Counted from the first letter of the stretch, positions 1 through 6,062 are shown. The stretch is 6,062 nt of DNA from Coriobacteriia bacterium (GCA_900756605.1 CAAEKX010000171.1:1-6062), one strand, 5' to 3'. The notes: generated by a model from the letters alone, not told the origin. Numbers and translations are program-made.

Positions 1-46
1 CGTAAAGACCGCGAAGCGGGCTGTCGGGAAGCGACCGTCGAAGTGA
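1..46 (+). CDS. Possible 3' tail of an upstream gene (partial)
   Basis: Reading from base 2, the frame gives a short lysine- and arginine-rich tail (VKTAKRAVGKRPSK) ending at a TGA at 44-46. Most of its codons end in G or C, as in the real genes of this window, and a basic C-terminus is a common way for a protein to end. The piece is too short to assign to a family. Base-1 frame is also open, to a TAG at 136-138, but its codons and composition look less like a gene, and it would run through the candidate promoter. In related actinobacteria the gene before a DUF948-alaS pair is often rarA or rpsD; nothing visible here proves either. It may simply be non-coding. Confidence 0.22.
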   Translation, partial: VKTAKRAVGKRPSK

Positions 47-105
47 GACAGCACGCCTGCGCGCAAACCAAGCGGATTCTTTATGCGCAAAAGAGGACAT
101 CGCGT

Positions 106-134
106 TTCGCAAGCGGGGCAAACTGCGCTATCAT
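106..134 (+). promoter_or_regulatory. Candidate sigma70-type promoter for the operon
   Basis: TTCGCA at 106-111 (4 of 6 matches to TTGACA) and TATCAT at 129-134 (5 of 6 matches to TATAAT) are separated by 17 bases, the optimal spacing. Transcription would start near 141, leaving a leader of about 43 bases before the first gene at 184. This leader is too short for a T-box or other large riboswitch. It is the best promoter match I found upstream of the gene cluster, judged by eye only. Confidence 0.42.
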
Positions 135-173
135 CTAGGTCTGTATATGCACACGTGAACCCGATACGATTTT

Positions 174-178
174 GGGGG
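174..178 (+). promoter_or_regulatory. Ribosome binding site of the DUF948-like gene
   Basis: A run of five G residues lies 5 bases before the ATG at 184 and can pair with the 16S anti-Shine-Dalgarno sequence, with one G-U pair. It favours ATG 184 over the in-frame TTG at 172, which would place this G run inside the coding sequence. Confidence 0.5.
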
Positions 179-183
179 CTTTC

Positions 184-837
184 ATGGGAGACTTTCTTTC
201 ACAGGCATGGCCGTTCGCGGCAGCCGTACTCGTTATTCTGGGCATCGTTGCCCTCGTCTTTCTCATCATCATCCTCTACCGCGCGAGCGTGACGATGAAG
301 TCGGTCCAGAACATCGCCGCTGACGCCGAGAAAGAGGTCGCGCCCGCACTTACCAAGGTCAACCCCATGGTGGACAAGGCCGAGCTCATGCTCGACACGG
401 TCAATCTCGAGATGCTGCGCGTTGACGCCATACTCGAGGACGTCGAGCAGATCACCGATGTCGCCGGCAAGGCCGCCACTACGGTCGATGCCGTGACCTC
501 CGCACCTGCCGAGGCCGTGACCTCGATTGTCGATCGCATTCGCGGTTCGCTTGGCACCAAGCGCAGCAACAAGGTGAAGCAGGAGCGTCTGGTCTATCCC
601 ATCGGTGGTGCGCGCGAGACGGATGAGCAACCCGCGCAGGATGCCCAGTCGCAGACGAGCCCTGCCGATGACGAGGCGATGAAGGCCGCCGCCCAGCAGG
701 CCGCAGACACTGCAGCCGAAGGCGTGGTAGTCGAGGAAGTCGACATCGTCATTGAGGCAAATGGTCAGGCTGTCCCGCATGCGCCTGCTCAGGAGGAGCA
801 TGACGAGGCTGCGGCCACCTCGACCAAAACCGCGTAA
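184..837 (+). CDS. DUF948-like membrane-anchored helical protein
   Basis: The product is 217 residues and of unknown biochemical role. A single hydrophobic segment (about residues 9-32) follows a short N-terminus and is succeeded by positive charge (R33, K39), so it is probably a membrane anchor with the rest in the cytoplasm. Residues about 35-123 are an amphipathic, probably coiled-coil region rich in A, V, D and E. It contains the VNPMVDKAE-like pattern and a short V-x-S-x-P stretch near 104-108 that recall the DUF948 family. A basic patch lies at 126-135. Residues about 145-217 are low-complexity, rich in A, E, D and Q, and probably disordered. ATG 184 is chosen for its G-rich ribosome binding site. 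An in-frame TTG at 172 would add four residues. The gene sits 46 bases before alaS with no terminator between, so the two are probably cotranscribed. The same pairing is known in other Actinomycetota, but the function is not. Family assignment is by architecture and context, so moderately sure. Confidence 0.8.
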   Translation: MGDFLSQAWPFAAAVLVILGIVALVFLIIILYRASVTMKSVQNIAADAEKEVAPALTKVNPMVDKAELMLDTVNLEMLRVDAILEDVEQITDVAGKAATTVDAVTSAPAEAVTSIVDRIRGSLGTKRSNKVKQERLVYPIGGARETDEQPAQDAQSQTSPADDEAMKAAAQQAADTAAEGVVVEEVDIVIEANGQAVPHAPAQEEHDEAAATSTKTA

Positions 838-873
838 CACGTATCTCATATCCCTATAGAAGCACGAACAAGC

Positions 874-879
874 AAGGAG
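874..879 (+). promoter_or_regulatory. Ribosome binding site of alaS
   Basis: AAGGAG lies 4 bases before the ATG at 884, a strong Shine-Dalgarno match with slightly short spacing. It fixes the alaS start. The 46-base gap (838-883) is too short for a T-box leader. Confidence 0.8.
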
Positions 880-883
880 CATC

Positions 884-3529
884 ATGGCGTCCAAACCCAT
901 CACGTCCGCAGAGATTCGCGAGGCATACCTGAATTTCTTCGAGGAAAAAGGCTGCCAACGCTGGCCATCATCCTCGCTCATCCCCGATGACCCATCCTTG
1001 CTGCTCACCGTTGCGGGCATGGTGCAGTTCAAGCCCTACTTCCTGCAGCAAAAGCACCTCGATCCCCGCTACGTGGGCACGACCACCGCACAGAAGTGCG
1101 TGCGCACCAATGACATCGACATCATTGGCACGGATGGCCGTCATCTCTCGTTCTTCGAGATGCTCGGCAACTTCAGCTTCGGCGCATACTTCAAGAAGGA
1201 AATGTGCGCCTGGGCCTATGAGTTTTCCGTCGATGTGCTCGGTCTCGACCCCGATCGCATCTATGTCACGATCTACGAGGAGGACGAGGAGACCGCCGAC
1301 ATCTGGCAGGAGGTTGGCGTTCCGGCAGACCACATCTCGCGCCTTGGCGCCGACGATAACTTCTGGGTTGCCGGCCCCACCGGCCCCTGCGGTCCGTGCT
1401 CCGAGCTCTACTATGACCAGGGCGAGGACGTTGGCTGCGGCAGCCCGGATTGCAAGCCCGGCTGCGATTGCGATCGCTTCCTCGAATACTGGAACCTCGT
1501 CTTTACGCAGTTTGACCGCCAGGAAGACGGCACGATGGTTCCGCTCGAGAAGAAGAACATCGATACGGGCCTCGGCCTCGAGCGCATGGCCGCCATCATG
1601 CAGGGCGTGAGCTCCAACTTCGACACCGACATCCTCCATGGCCTCATCGAGGTAGGAGAGCGCCTGAGCGGCCGTCACTATGGCGATGACGAGCCCACGG
1701 ATCTCTCGTTGCGCATCATGGCCGATCATTCCCGCGCCATCGTCTTCATGATCGGCGACGGCATCCTGCCCTCCAACGAGGGGCGCGGTTACGTCCTGCG
1801 CCGCTTGCTGCGTCGCGCCGTGCGCCATGGCCGTCTTATCGGCATCGAAGGTCCCTTCCTCAAGAGCTTCCTCGACGCCATCTGCACGGAGATGGGCGCG
1901 GTATACCCGGAGATCATCGAGAACAAGGCTCTCATCGAGAAGGTGCTGCTCTCCGAGGAGGAACGCTTCAATCGCACGATCGATACGGGCATGCATTACC
2001 TCGAGGAGACCATCGAGGATATGAGCGAGGGCGACGTGCTCGATGGCGTCGCCGCCTTCACGTTGCACGATACCTACGGTTTTCCCGTCGAGCTCACCGC
2101 CGAGATTTGCCTCGAGCACGGGATTAACGTCGATATGGAGGGCTTCGAGCGCGAGATGACCGCGCAGCGCGAGCGTGCGCGTGCGGCGCGCAATGACGAG
2201 GCCTGGGATGGTTTCGGCGACATCTTCACGCACATCCTTGACGTGCATGGGCCGAGCGAGTTCGTGGGCTACAAGGATGACGAGTGCGACGCGCGCATCG
2301 TCGACATCATCGTCGATGGCTCGATTGTCGATGAGGCCAACGAGGGCGACGAGGTTGCCATCGTGCTCGACAAGACGCCGTTCTATGGCGAGATGGGTGG
2401 CCAGGTGGGAGACACCGGCACCATCACGAGCGAGCTCGGCACCATCGTCATTGATGACACGAAGCGCCCGGAGGAGGGCCTGCCCGTCCACTACGGCACG
2501 GTCACGTCGGGCTCCATGCACAAGGATGACGTCGTGCACGCCGCCATCGACAAGCGCCGTCGCGCGCTCATCGCCCGCAACCACACGGCGACGCACATCC
2601 TGCAGCGCGCGCTCACTGAGGTGCTCGGCGAGCATGTCAAGCAGGCCGGTTCGCTCGTCGCACCTGACAGGCTGCGCTTCGACTTCACGCATTTCGAGCC
2701 CATGACGCACGAGCAGATCCTCGAGGTCGAACGCATCTGCAACAACATCATCATGTCCGACCTGCCCGTATACGCCTACGAGACCTCGCTTACCGCCGCG
2801 CGCGAAGCAGGCGTCCTTGCGCTCTTCGGCGAGAAGTACGGCGAATTCGTTCGCGTCATCGAGACGGGCACCTTCTCCAAGGAACTCTGCGGCGGTACGC
2901 ACGTGGGTAACACGAGCGAGATCGGCCTGTTCAAGATCACTCAGGAGACCTCGATTGGCGCCAACACGCGCCGCCTCGAAGCCGTGACGAGCATCAAGGC
3001 CTACGAGTACATGTCGCGCATGGAGGAGGAGCTGCGCGAGACCGCGCGCTTCCTCAAGGTGCCGCCCCTCGATGTCTCCGAGCGCGTCGCGAAGATGCAG
3101 GCGCAGCTCGACGAGCTCGAGAGCATGCGCAAACGCCGCATGAAGGCGGCTGCCGAGGGCAGCGTCACCGATTTCGTCAAGGCCGCGGCTCAAGTTGACG
3201 GCTATAAGCTCATCGTCGCCGATCTGGGCGAGGCCGTTGTCCAGGGTATACGCGAGATGTGGGACATCGTGAAGCAGCGCAGCGGTGGTGAGCCCTTTGC
3301 CGTCGTGCTCTTCGCGCGCAATCCCGAGGGCGGAAACCCGCTCATGTTGGCTGCCGGCACGCAGGATGCCGTCGATGCCGGCTTCAACGCCAAGGACGTT
3401 ATCGCGAACGTCGCGCCGCTCATCGGTGGCGGTGGCGGCGGCAAGCCCGCGATGGCCCAAGCAGGCGGAAAGAACGCCGAGGGCATACCGGCGGCTATCG
3501 AGAAGGCGAAGGAGCTCTTCGGCATCTAG
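884..3529 (+). CDS. alaS: Alanine--tRNA ligase (AlaRS)
   Basis: This cytoplasmic class II synthetase joins alanine to tRNA-Ala using ATP and clears mischarged Ser- and Gly-tRNA-Ala. At 881 residues it is full length for bacteria. The catalytic domain carries motif 1 (TVAGMVQFKPYF, 42-53), motif 2 (QKCVRTNDID, 70-79, and GRHLSFFEMLGNFSFG, 85-100) and motif 3 (GLGLERM, 229-235). The editing domain has DRLRFDFTHF (595-604) and the zinc ligands H567, H571 (HTATH), C669 and H673 (CGGTH). Helices near 708-755 lead to the C-terminal DHHA1 domain, with its glycine loop at 848-853 followed by KPAMAQAGG. Within the catalytic domain a segment at 184-197 holds four cysteines (C185, C190, C194, C196) that the E. 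coli enzyme lacks; a similar cluster is familiar from clostridial and actinobacterial AlaRS. The start is supported by AAGGAG at 874-879. No frameshift or missing catalytic residue was seen. Confidence 0.98.
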   Translation: MASKPITSAEIREAYLNFFEEKGCQRWPSSSLIPDDPSLLLTVAGMVQFKPYFLQQKHLDPRYVGTTTAQKCVRTNDIDIIGTDGRHLSFFEMLGNFSFGAYFKKEMCAWAYEFSVDVLGLDPDRIYVTIYEEDEETADIWQEVGVPADHISRLGADDNFWVAGPTGPCGPCSELYYDQGEDVGCGSPDCKPGCDCDRFLEYWNLVFTQFDRQEDGTMVPLEKKNIDTGLGLERMAAIMQGVSSNFDTDILHGLIEVGERLSGRHYGDDEPTDLSLRIMADHSRAIVFMIGDGILPSNEGRGYVLRRLLRRAVRHGRLIGIEGPFLKSFLDAICTEMGAVYPEIIENKALIEKVLLSEEERFNRTIDTGMHYLEETIEDMSEGDVLDGVAAFTLHDTYGFPVELTAEICLEHGINVDMEGFEREMTAQRERARAARNDEAWDGFGDIFTHILDVHGPSEFVGYKDDECDARIVDIIVDGSIVDEANEGDEVAIVLDKTPFYGEMGGQVGDTGTITSELGTIVIDDTKRPEEGLPVHYGTVTSGSMHKDDVVHAAIDKRRRALIARNHTATHILQRALTEVLGEHVKQAGSLVAPDRLRFDFTHFEPMTHEQILEVERICNNIIMSDLPVYAYETSLTAAREAGVLALFGEKYGEFVRVIETGTFSKELCGGTHVGNTSEIGLFKITQETSIGANTRRLEAVTSIKAYEYMSRMEEELRETARFLKVPPLDVSERVAKMQAQLDELESMRKRRMKAAAEGSVTDFVKAAAQVDGYKLIVADLGEAVVQGIREMWDIVKQRSGGEPFAVVLFARNPEGGNPLMLAAGTQDAVDAGFNAKDVIANVAPLIGGGGGGKPAMAQAGGKNAEGIPAAIEKAKELFGI

Positions 3530-3537
3530 CCGTACGT

Positions 3538-3969
3538 ATGCGAGTCCTGGGGCTTGACATAGGGGAGAAGCGTATCGGCGTTGCCGTTGCCGATACGACG
3601 ACGGGCCTTGCCATGCCGCTGCGGGTCATGAATGCCCAAGAGGTGATTGACAACGCGCAATCCTGGCGCATGCTCGTGCAGGATAACGAGCCGGATCTGC
3701 TCGTCTGCGGTCTTCCCAAGACCATGCGGGGGGCTACGGGCCAGCAAGCGGCGCGTATTCGTGAGCTTGCCGAGCGCATCGCGCAAAGCTGCGGCGTGCC
3801 GCTCGAGTTTGCCGACGAGCGCCTGAGCAGTGCGGAGGCAAAGCGCGTGCTTCGCGCGCAAGGGCTTTCCGAGCGCGAGATGCGCGGCAAGATCGACAGC
3901 GTGGCTGCCTCGTTCTTTCTCGAGACCTGGCTTGCCGCGAATAGTGAGTACAAGATGGAGGAACGATGA
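3538..3969 (+). CDS. ruvX: Putative pre-16S rRNA nuclease / Holliday junction resolvase-like YqgF
   Basis: The product is 143 residues, the usual size for the RNase H-fold YqgF/RuvX family. In E. coli this protein acts in maturation of the 16S rRNA 5' end; the older name reflects predicted Holliday junction resolution. Family motifs are present in order: LGLDIGEKRIGVAVAD (4-19) with the acidic residue D7, LLVCGLPKTMRG (54-65), FADERLSSAEA (91-101) with D93 and E94, and KIDSVAA (118-124) with D120. D7, the D93/E94 pair and D120 are the expected metal-binding acids, so the enzyme looks intact. The gene starts 8 bases after the alaS stop. No Shine-Dalgarno lies at normal distance; the nearest GGAG (3511-3514) is 23 bases upstream inside alaS, so translation may depend on coupling to alaS. 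No other in-frame start precedes the first motif. It overlaps mltG by four bases. Confidence 0.95.
   Translation: MRVLGLDIGEKRIGVAVADTTTGLAMPLRVMNAQEVIDNAQSWRMLVQDNEPDLLVCGLPKTMRGATGQQAARIRELAERIAQSCGVPLEFADERLSSAEAKRVLRAQGLSEREMRGKIDSVAASFFLETWLAANSEYKMEER
3957..3962 (+). promoter_or_regulatory. Ribosome binding site of mltG
   Basis: GGAGGA lies within the last codons of ruvX, 3 bases before the ATG at 3966 (4 bases if counted from GGAGG). With the ATGA overlap of the ruvX stop and mltG start, it suggests translational coupling as well as independent initiation. Confidence 0.7.
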
Positions 3970-5048
3970 CCCAGGGTCAGCATTATGCACCGTCAAACTA
4001 CACGGAAAAGCGCAAGGGAAAGTCGCGCAAGCGCGGACTCATCATCGGCCTGATCGTAGTCATTGTCCTCGCTATCATCGCCTGCTTCTTTGCCTACCAG
4101 AACTTCTTTGGCGACAAGACGGGCGAGGTGAAGCAGGGTGAGGAAATCACGGTCGTGATTCCCGCTGGCTCCTCGACCGATAAGATCGCGTCGATACTCG
4201 TCGATGATGGCGTCATCGGCTCCGCGAACGCCTTCACGAATCGCGTCAAACAGCTCAACCAGGCTGCGAGCCTGCAATCGGGCTCCTACGTGATGATCGG
4301 CGGCGATGACCTCGATAACATCATCAAGATGCTTGCCAATGGCCAGACGGGCAGACAGCTTGTCATCCCCGAGGGCTTCAACCTGCGCCAGATTGCCGAT
4401 AAGGTCGAATCGACCTGCGGCATAGACGCCGAGGACTTTTACGCGCAGACGCAGAAGGCCTCTGACTACGTTGCCGATTATCCCTTCCTCGAAGGCGTGT
4501 ATAACAACTCGATGGAGGGCTTCCTGTATCCGGACACCTATCGCGTCGACCCTTCGGCAACCGCTGACGATATCATCCGCATGATGCTCGACCAGTTTGC
4601 CGCGCAGATCGCCACCGTTGACATGAGCTACGCCGCCTCGAAGAACCTCACGCTCTACGATGTGGTGACGCTTGCCTCCATGGTTGAGAAGGAGTACCAG
4701 GCCGAAAGCGACAAGGCCCCCATCGCCGCCGTCTTCTACAATCGTCTGCGTGACGGCATCACCTTGGGCAGTGATGTGACCACCTATTACGCCGTGGGCA
4801 AGGACATGACCGAGGAGCTCACGGCTGCCGATTTGGCAAGCGACAGCCCCTACAACACGCGCAACCCAAGCCACTTTGGCTTGCCCGCGGGCCCCATATG
4901 CAATCCCTCCGTGTCGACCATCCAGGCCGCGGCAAGTCCCGCCGACGTGGACTACCTGTACTTCTTCTTCTCCAATAGGGAGGGGAAGACGATGTTCTTC
5001 AACAACGATGCCGATTTCAACGCCGCCTGGGCGCAGTACGGTGACTAG
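3966..5048 (+). CDS. mltG: Endolytic murein transglycosylase MltG (YceG family)
   Basis: The product is 360 residues. MltG is a membrane-bound lytic transglycosylase that cleaves inside newly made glycan strands and is thought to set their length or end their growth. Residues 1-23 are a basic cytoplasmic tail (KRKGKSRKR at 15-23), and about 24-44 form a single membrane segment. A LysM-like subdomain lies roughly at 58-130. The YceG catalytic domain follows, with IPEGFNLRQIA, GFLYPDTY, ASMVEKE (E241 of the VEKE at 240-243 is the expected catalytic acid), VFYNRL (256-261), SPYNTR (294-299) and GLPAGPICNPS (305-315). All hallmark motifs are present and the length is normal. The start overlaps the ruvX stop as ATGA and has a good ribosome binding site. 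The alaS-ruvX-mltG order is common in Actinomycetota, and a looser version occurs in Bacillus. The next gene starts 3 bases after the stop. Confidence 0.96.
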   Translation: MTQGQHYAPSNYTEKRKGKSRKRGLIIGLIVVIVLAIIACFFAYQNFFGDKTGEVKQGEEITVVIPAGSSTDKIASILVDDGVIGSANAFTNRVKQLNQAASLQSGSYVMIGGDDLDNIIKMLANGQTGRQLVIPEGFNLRQIADKVESTCGIDAEDFYAQTQKASDYVADYPFLEGVYNNSMEGFLYPDTYRVDPSATADDIIRMMLDQFAAQIATVDMSYAASKNLTLYDVVTLASMVEKEYQAESDKAPIAAVFYNRLRDGITLGSDVTTYYAVGKDMTEELTAADLASDSPYNTRNPSHFGLPAGPICNPSVSTIQAAASPADVDYLYFFFSNREGKTMFFNNDADFNAAWAQYGD

Positions 5049-5051
5049 GCG

Positions 5052-5555
5052 ATGCTGGGCATGAGGCCAGATGCGTATTACGTGTCCGTGCTCGACATCG
5101 AGCCGAACGCGCTTGTCGAGCACGGGTATCGCGCGGTGCTGCTCGATCTCGACAATACCTTGCAGCCGCGCGGCACGTCCGAGCTCTCGTCCGAGGTCAT
5201 CGCCTGGGTGCGGTCGCTCAAGGATGCCGGTCTTGGCGTGGCGCTCGTCTCCAATAGCGTGCGCAAGCGCACGCTCGAGGCGGCACGTACGCTCGACATT
5301 CCCCTCGTGCGCAACGCGAAGAAGCCCTTCACGCGTGGTTACGTGCAGGCTTGCGCGATGCTTGGCGTCGCCTGCGATCAGGCCGTCATGATCGGCGACC
5401 AATCGTATACGGATGTCCTCGGGGCGCATCGCGTGGGGATGGACGCCATTCTCGTCGTTCCGCAATCCGGGGCAGATCCGCTGCACACGCATTTTCTGCG
5501 CATGCTCGACCGTAGGGCCGTGCATGGCATGCGAGCCATCGGGAGCGCTTCATGA
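5052..5555 (+). CDS. YqeG family HAD IIIA-type phosphatase
   Basis: The 167-residue product is a haloacid dehalogenase-fold phosphohydrolase resembling B. subtilis YqeG. Motif I is LLDLDNTL (30-37), with nucleophile D32 and general acid/base D34. Motif II is VSN (S67). Motif III is the lysine of KKP (K91). Motif IV is GDQSYTD (D116 and D121). There is no cap domain, as expected for this subfamily, and the physiological substrate is not established. The N-terminus (MRPDAYYVSVLDIEP) matches the family's usual opening of a basic, proline-containing stretch before the first strand. ATG 5052 lies 3 bases after the mltG stop, but only a weak AGG precedes it. An in-frame ATG at 5061 would shorten the protein by three residues and cannot be excluded. 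The end overlaps aroE by four bases. In B. subtilis yqeG lies close to aroE with the GTPase gene yqeH between; here yqeH is absent. Confidence 0.92.
   Translation: MLGMRPDAYYVSVLDIEPNALVEHGYRAVLLDLDNTLQPRGTSELSSEVIAWVRSLKDAGLGVALVSNSVRKRTLEAARTLDIPLVRNAKKPFTRGYVQACAMLGVACDQAVMIGDQSYTDVLGAHRVGMDAILVVPQSGADPLHTHFLRMLDRRAVHGMRAIGSAS
5541..5545 (+). promoter_or_regulatory. Ribosome binding site of aroE
   Basis: GGGAG lies 6 bases before the ATG at 5552, within the last codons of the yqeG-type gene. It supports the start that overlaps the upstream stop as ATGA. Confidence 0.6.
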
Positions 5556-6062
5556 GTCCCGAGTTCGTTCTCATCGGCGACCCCGTGGCCCATTCGCTTT
5601 CTCCGGCAATGCACAACGCGCTGTACCAGGAGCTTGGCAAGGTGAAGTGGCCCTTCTCGCGCTGGCGCTATAGTGCGGTGCGCTGCGAGAACGCGCAAGA
5701 TGCACGCGAGCAGATCAATCTCGTGCGTACCGGGCGTTACCGGGGCATGAACATCACGATGCCCTGGAAGAAGCTTGCCTTCGATAACGCCGACTTTGCC
5801 GATGCCGCCGTCGTCGCGGCAGGTGGCGCAAATGTGCTCGTGCGTGACGAGGACCTCAAGCTGTGCGCGTACAATACCGATGGCCTTGGCGCCGTGCGTG
5901 CCATCGAGCGCGTGACGGGCAAACCGCTCGCGGATGCCCGCGTGCTCATATGCGGCACGGGCCCGACATCCCTTGCCATCGCCACCGCGTCCGCGCAGGC
6001 GGGTGCCGCCGAGGTCACGCTTCTCTCGCGCGACGAGGCAAAGGCACTGTCTTGCGTGAACC
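5552..6062 (+). CDS. aroE: Shikimate dehydrogenase (NADP+), N-terminal part, cut by window edge
   Basis: AroE reduces 3-dehydroshikimate to shikimate with NADPH, the fourth step of the chorismate pathway. The first 170 residues are visible of an expected 270-290, with no stop before the edge. The substrate-binding motif is GDPVAHSLSPAMHN (9-22), including S15 and S17. The catalytic motif is NITMPWKK (67-74), where K73 is the expected catalytic lysine; the usual form is NVT-x-P-H/F-K. GGANVL (91-96) corresponds to the usual GAVNTL, and YNTDGLG (107-113) holds the catalytic aspartate D110. The nucleotide-binding loop near 135-140 reads GTGPTS instead of the common GAGGAA, and SRDEAKA follows where NRT-x-x-RA is typical. 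The start is supported by GGGAG at 5541-5545 and the ATGA overlap. The substitutions are moderate and all catalytic residues remain, so it is probably a true AroE; a quinate/shikimate dehydrogenase paralogue is less likely. Confidence 0.92.
   Translation, partial: MSPEFVLIGDPVAHSLSPAMHNALYQELGKVKWPFSRWRYSAVRCENAQDAREQINLVRTGRYRGMNITMPWKKLAFDNADFADAAVVAAGGANVLVRDEDLKLCAYNTDGLGAVRAIERVTGKPLADARVLICGTGPTSLAIATASAQAGAAEVTLLSRDEAKALSCVN

Noticed and set aside
9..19. CCGC-GAA-GCGG hairpin as a terminator of an upstream gene
   Set aside because: The stem is only four pairs and no T-run follows, so it is not a convincing intrinsic terminator.
172..183. Earlier TTG start for the DUF948-like gene
   Set aside because: It would bury the G-run ribosome binding site inside the coding region, and no other site lies ahead of it. 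ATG 184 fits better.
83..292. A 69-codon plus-strand frame overlapping the start of the DUF948-like gene
   Set aside because: It has no good ribosome binding site, crosses the candidate promoter, and its latter half is an out-of-frame reading of the membrane segment (serine-rich).
838..883. T-box riboswitch or separate promoter for alaS
   Set aside because: The gap is only 46 bases, with no T-box sequence or stem-loop. The TATAGA at 855-860 has no -35 at proper spacing.
199..1032. A 277-codon open frame on the minus strand across the DUF948-like gene and the start of alaS
   Set aside because: It covers the alaS ribosome binding site and start, has no recognisable motif, and is rich in R, G, D and H, as expected for a shadow frame.
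968..3460. An 830-codon open frame on the minus strand opposite alaS
   Set aside because: It lies wholly within a certain alaS gene, has no recognisable domains, and its composition (rich in A, D, H, L, R, V) is what the complement of GC-rich biased codons gives. Stop codons are simply rare in that register.
3993..5525. A 510-codon open frame on the minus strand opposite mltG and the yqeG-type gene
   Set aside because: It runs antisense through two genes with clear family motifs and has the same complement-type composition and no domain, so it is a codon-bias shadow.
1..6062. Mobile element, CRISPR array, phage, defence system or RNA gene
   Set aside because: No transposase, integrase, repeat-spacer pattern, long terminal inverted repeat or tRNA/rRNA-like segment was seen. 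All long coding regions are housekeeping genes with uniform composition.

Overview
The window is a GC-rich bacterial chromosome segment, with codon third positions mostly G or C. It carries one tightly packed set of six genes, all on the + strand. The order is DUF948-like membrane protein, alaS, ruvX, mltG, a YqeG-type HAD phosphatase and aroE (cut by the right edge). A DUF948 gene ahead of alaS-ruvX-mltG followed by shikimate genes is an actinobacterial arrangement. The YqeG gene beside aroE recalls the Firmicutes yqeG-yqeH-aroE cluster. Together with the protein sequences, this suggests a member of the Coriobacteriia or a close relative. The lineage is an inference from gene order and motif style, not from a database comparison.

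Layout: positions 1-170 hold no secure gene. A short reading-frame tail ending at 46 may be the 3' end of an upstream gene, and a sigma70-like promoter candidate lies at 106-134. The DUF948-like gene (184-837) follows, then a 46-base gap with the alaS ribosome binding site, then alaS (884-3529). After only 8 bases comes ruvX (3538-3969). It overlaps mltG (3966-5048) by an ATGA. Three bases later is the yqeG-type gene (5052-5555), which overlaps aroE (5552 to the edge) by another ATGA. No intrinsic terminator is visible between any of the genes, so one polycistronic message is likely.

The genes combine housekeeping roles: charging tRNA-Ala (alaS), processing of 16S rRNA ends or a related nuclease function (ruvX), trimming nascent peptidoglycan (mltG), a HAD-family phosphatase (yqeG-like) and aromatic amino acid precursor synthesis (aroE). 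The first gene encodes a membrane-anchored protein with a predicted helical cytoplasmic domain and no known reaction.

I found no mobile element, CRISPR array, RNA gene, phage gene or toxin/defence system. This looks like an ordinary core-genome region. The points most worth a second look are the hybrid gene order, the cysteine cluster in AlaRS, the variant motifs in AroE, the absence of a visible ribosome binding site before ruvX, and the uncharacterised DUF948-like protein.
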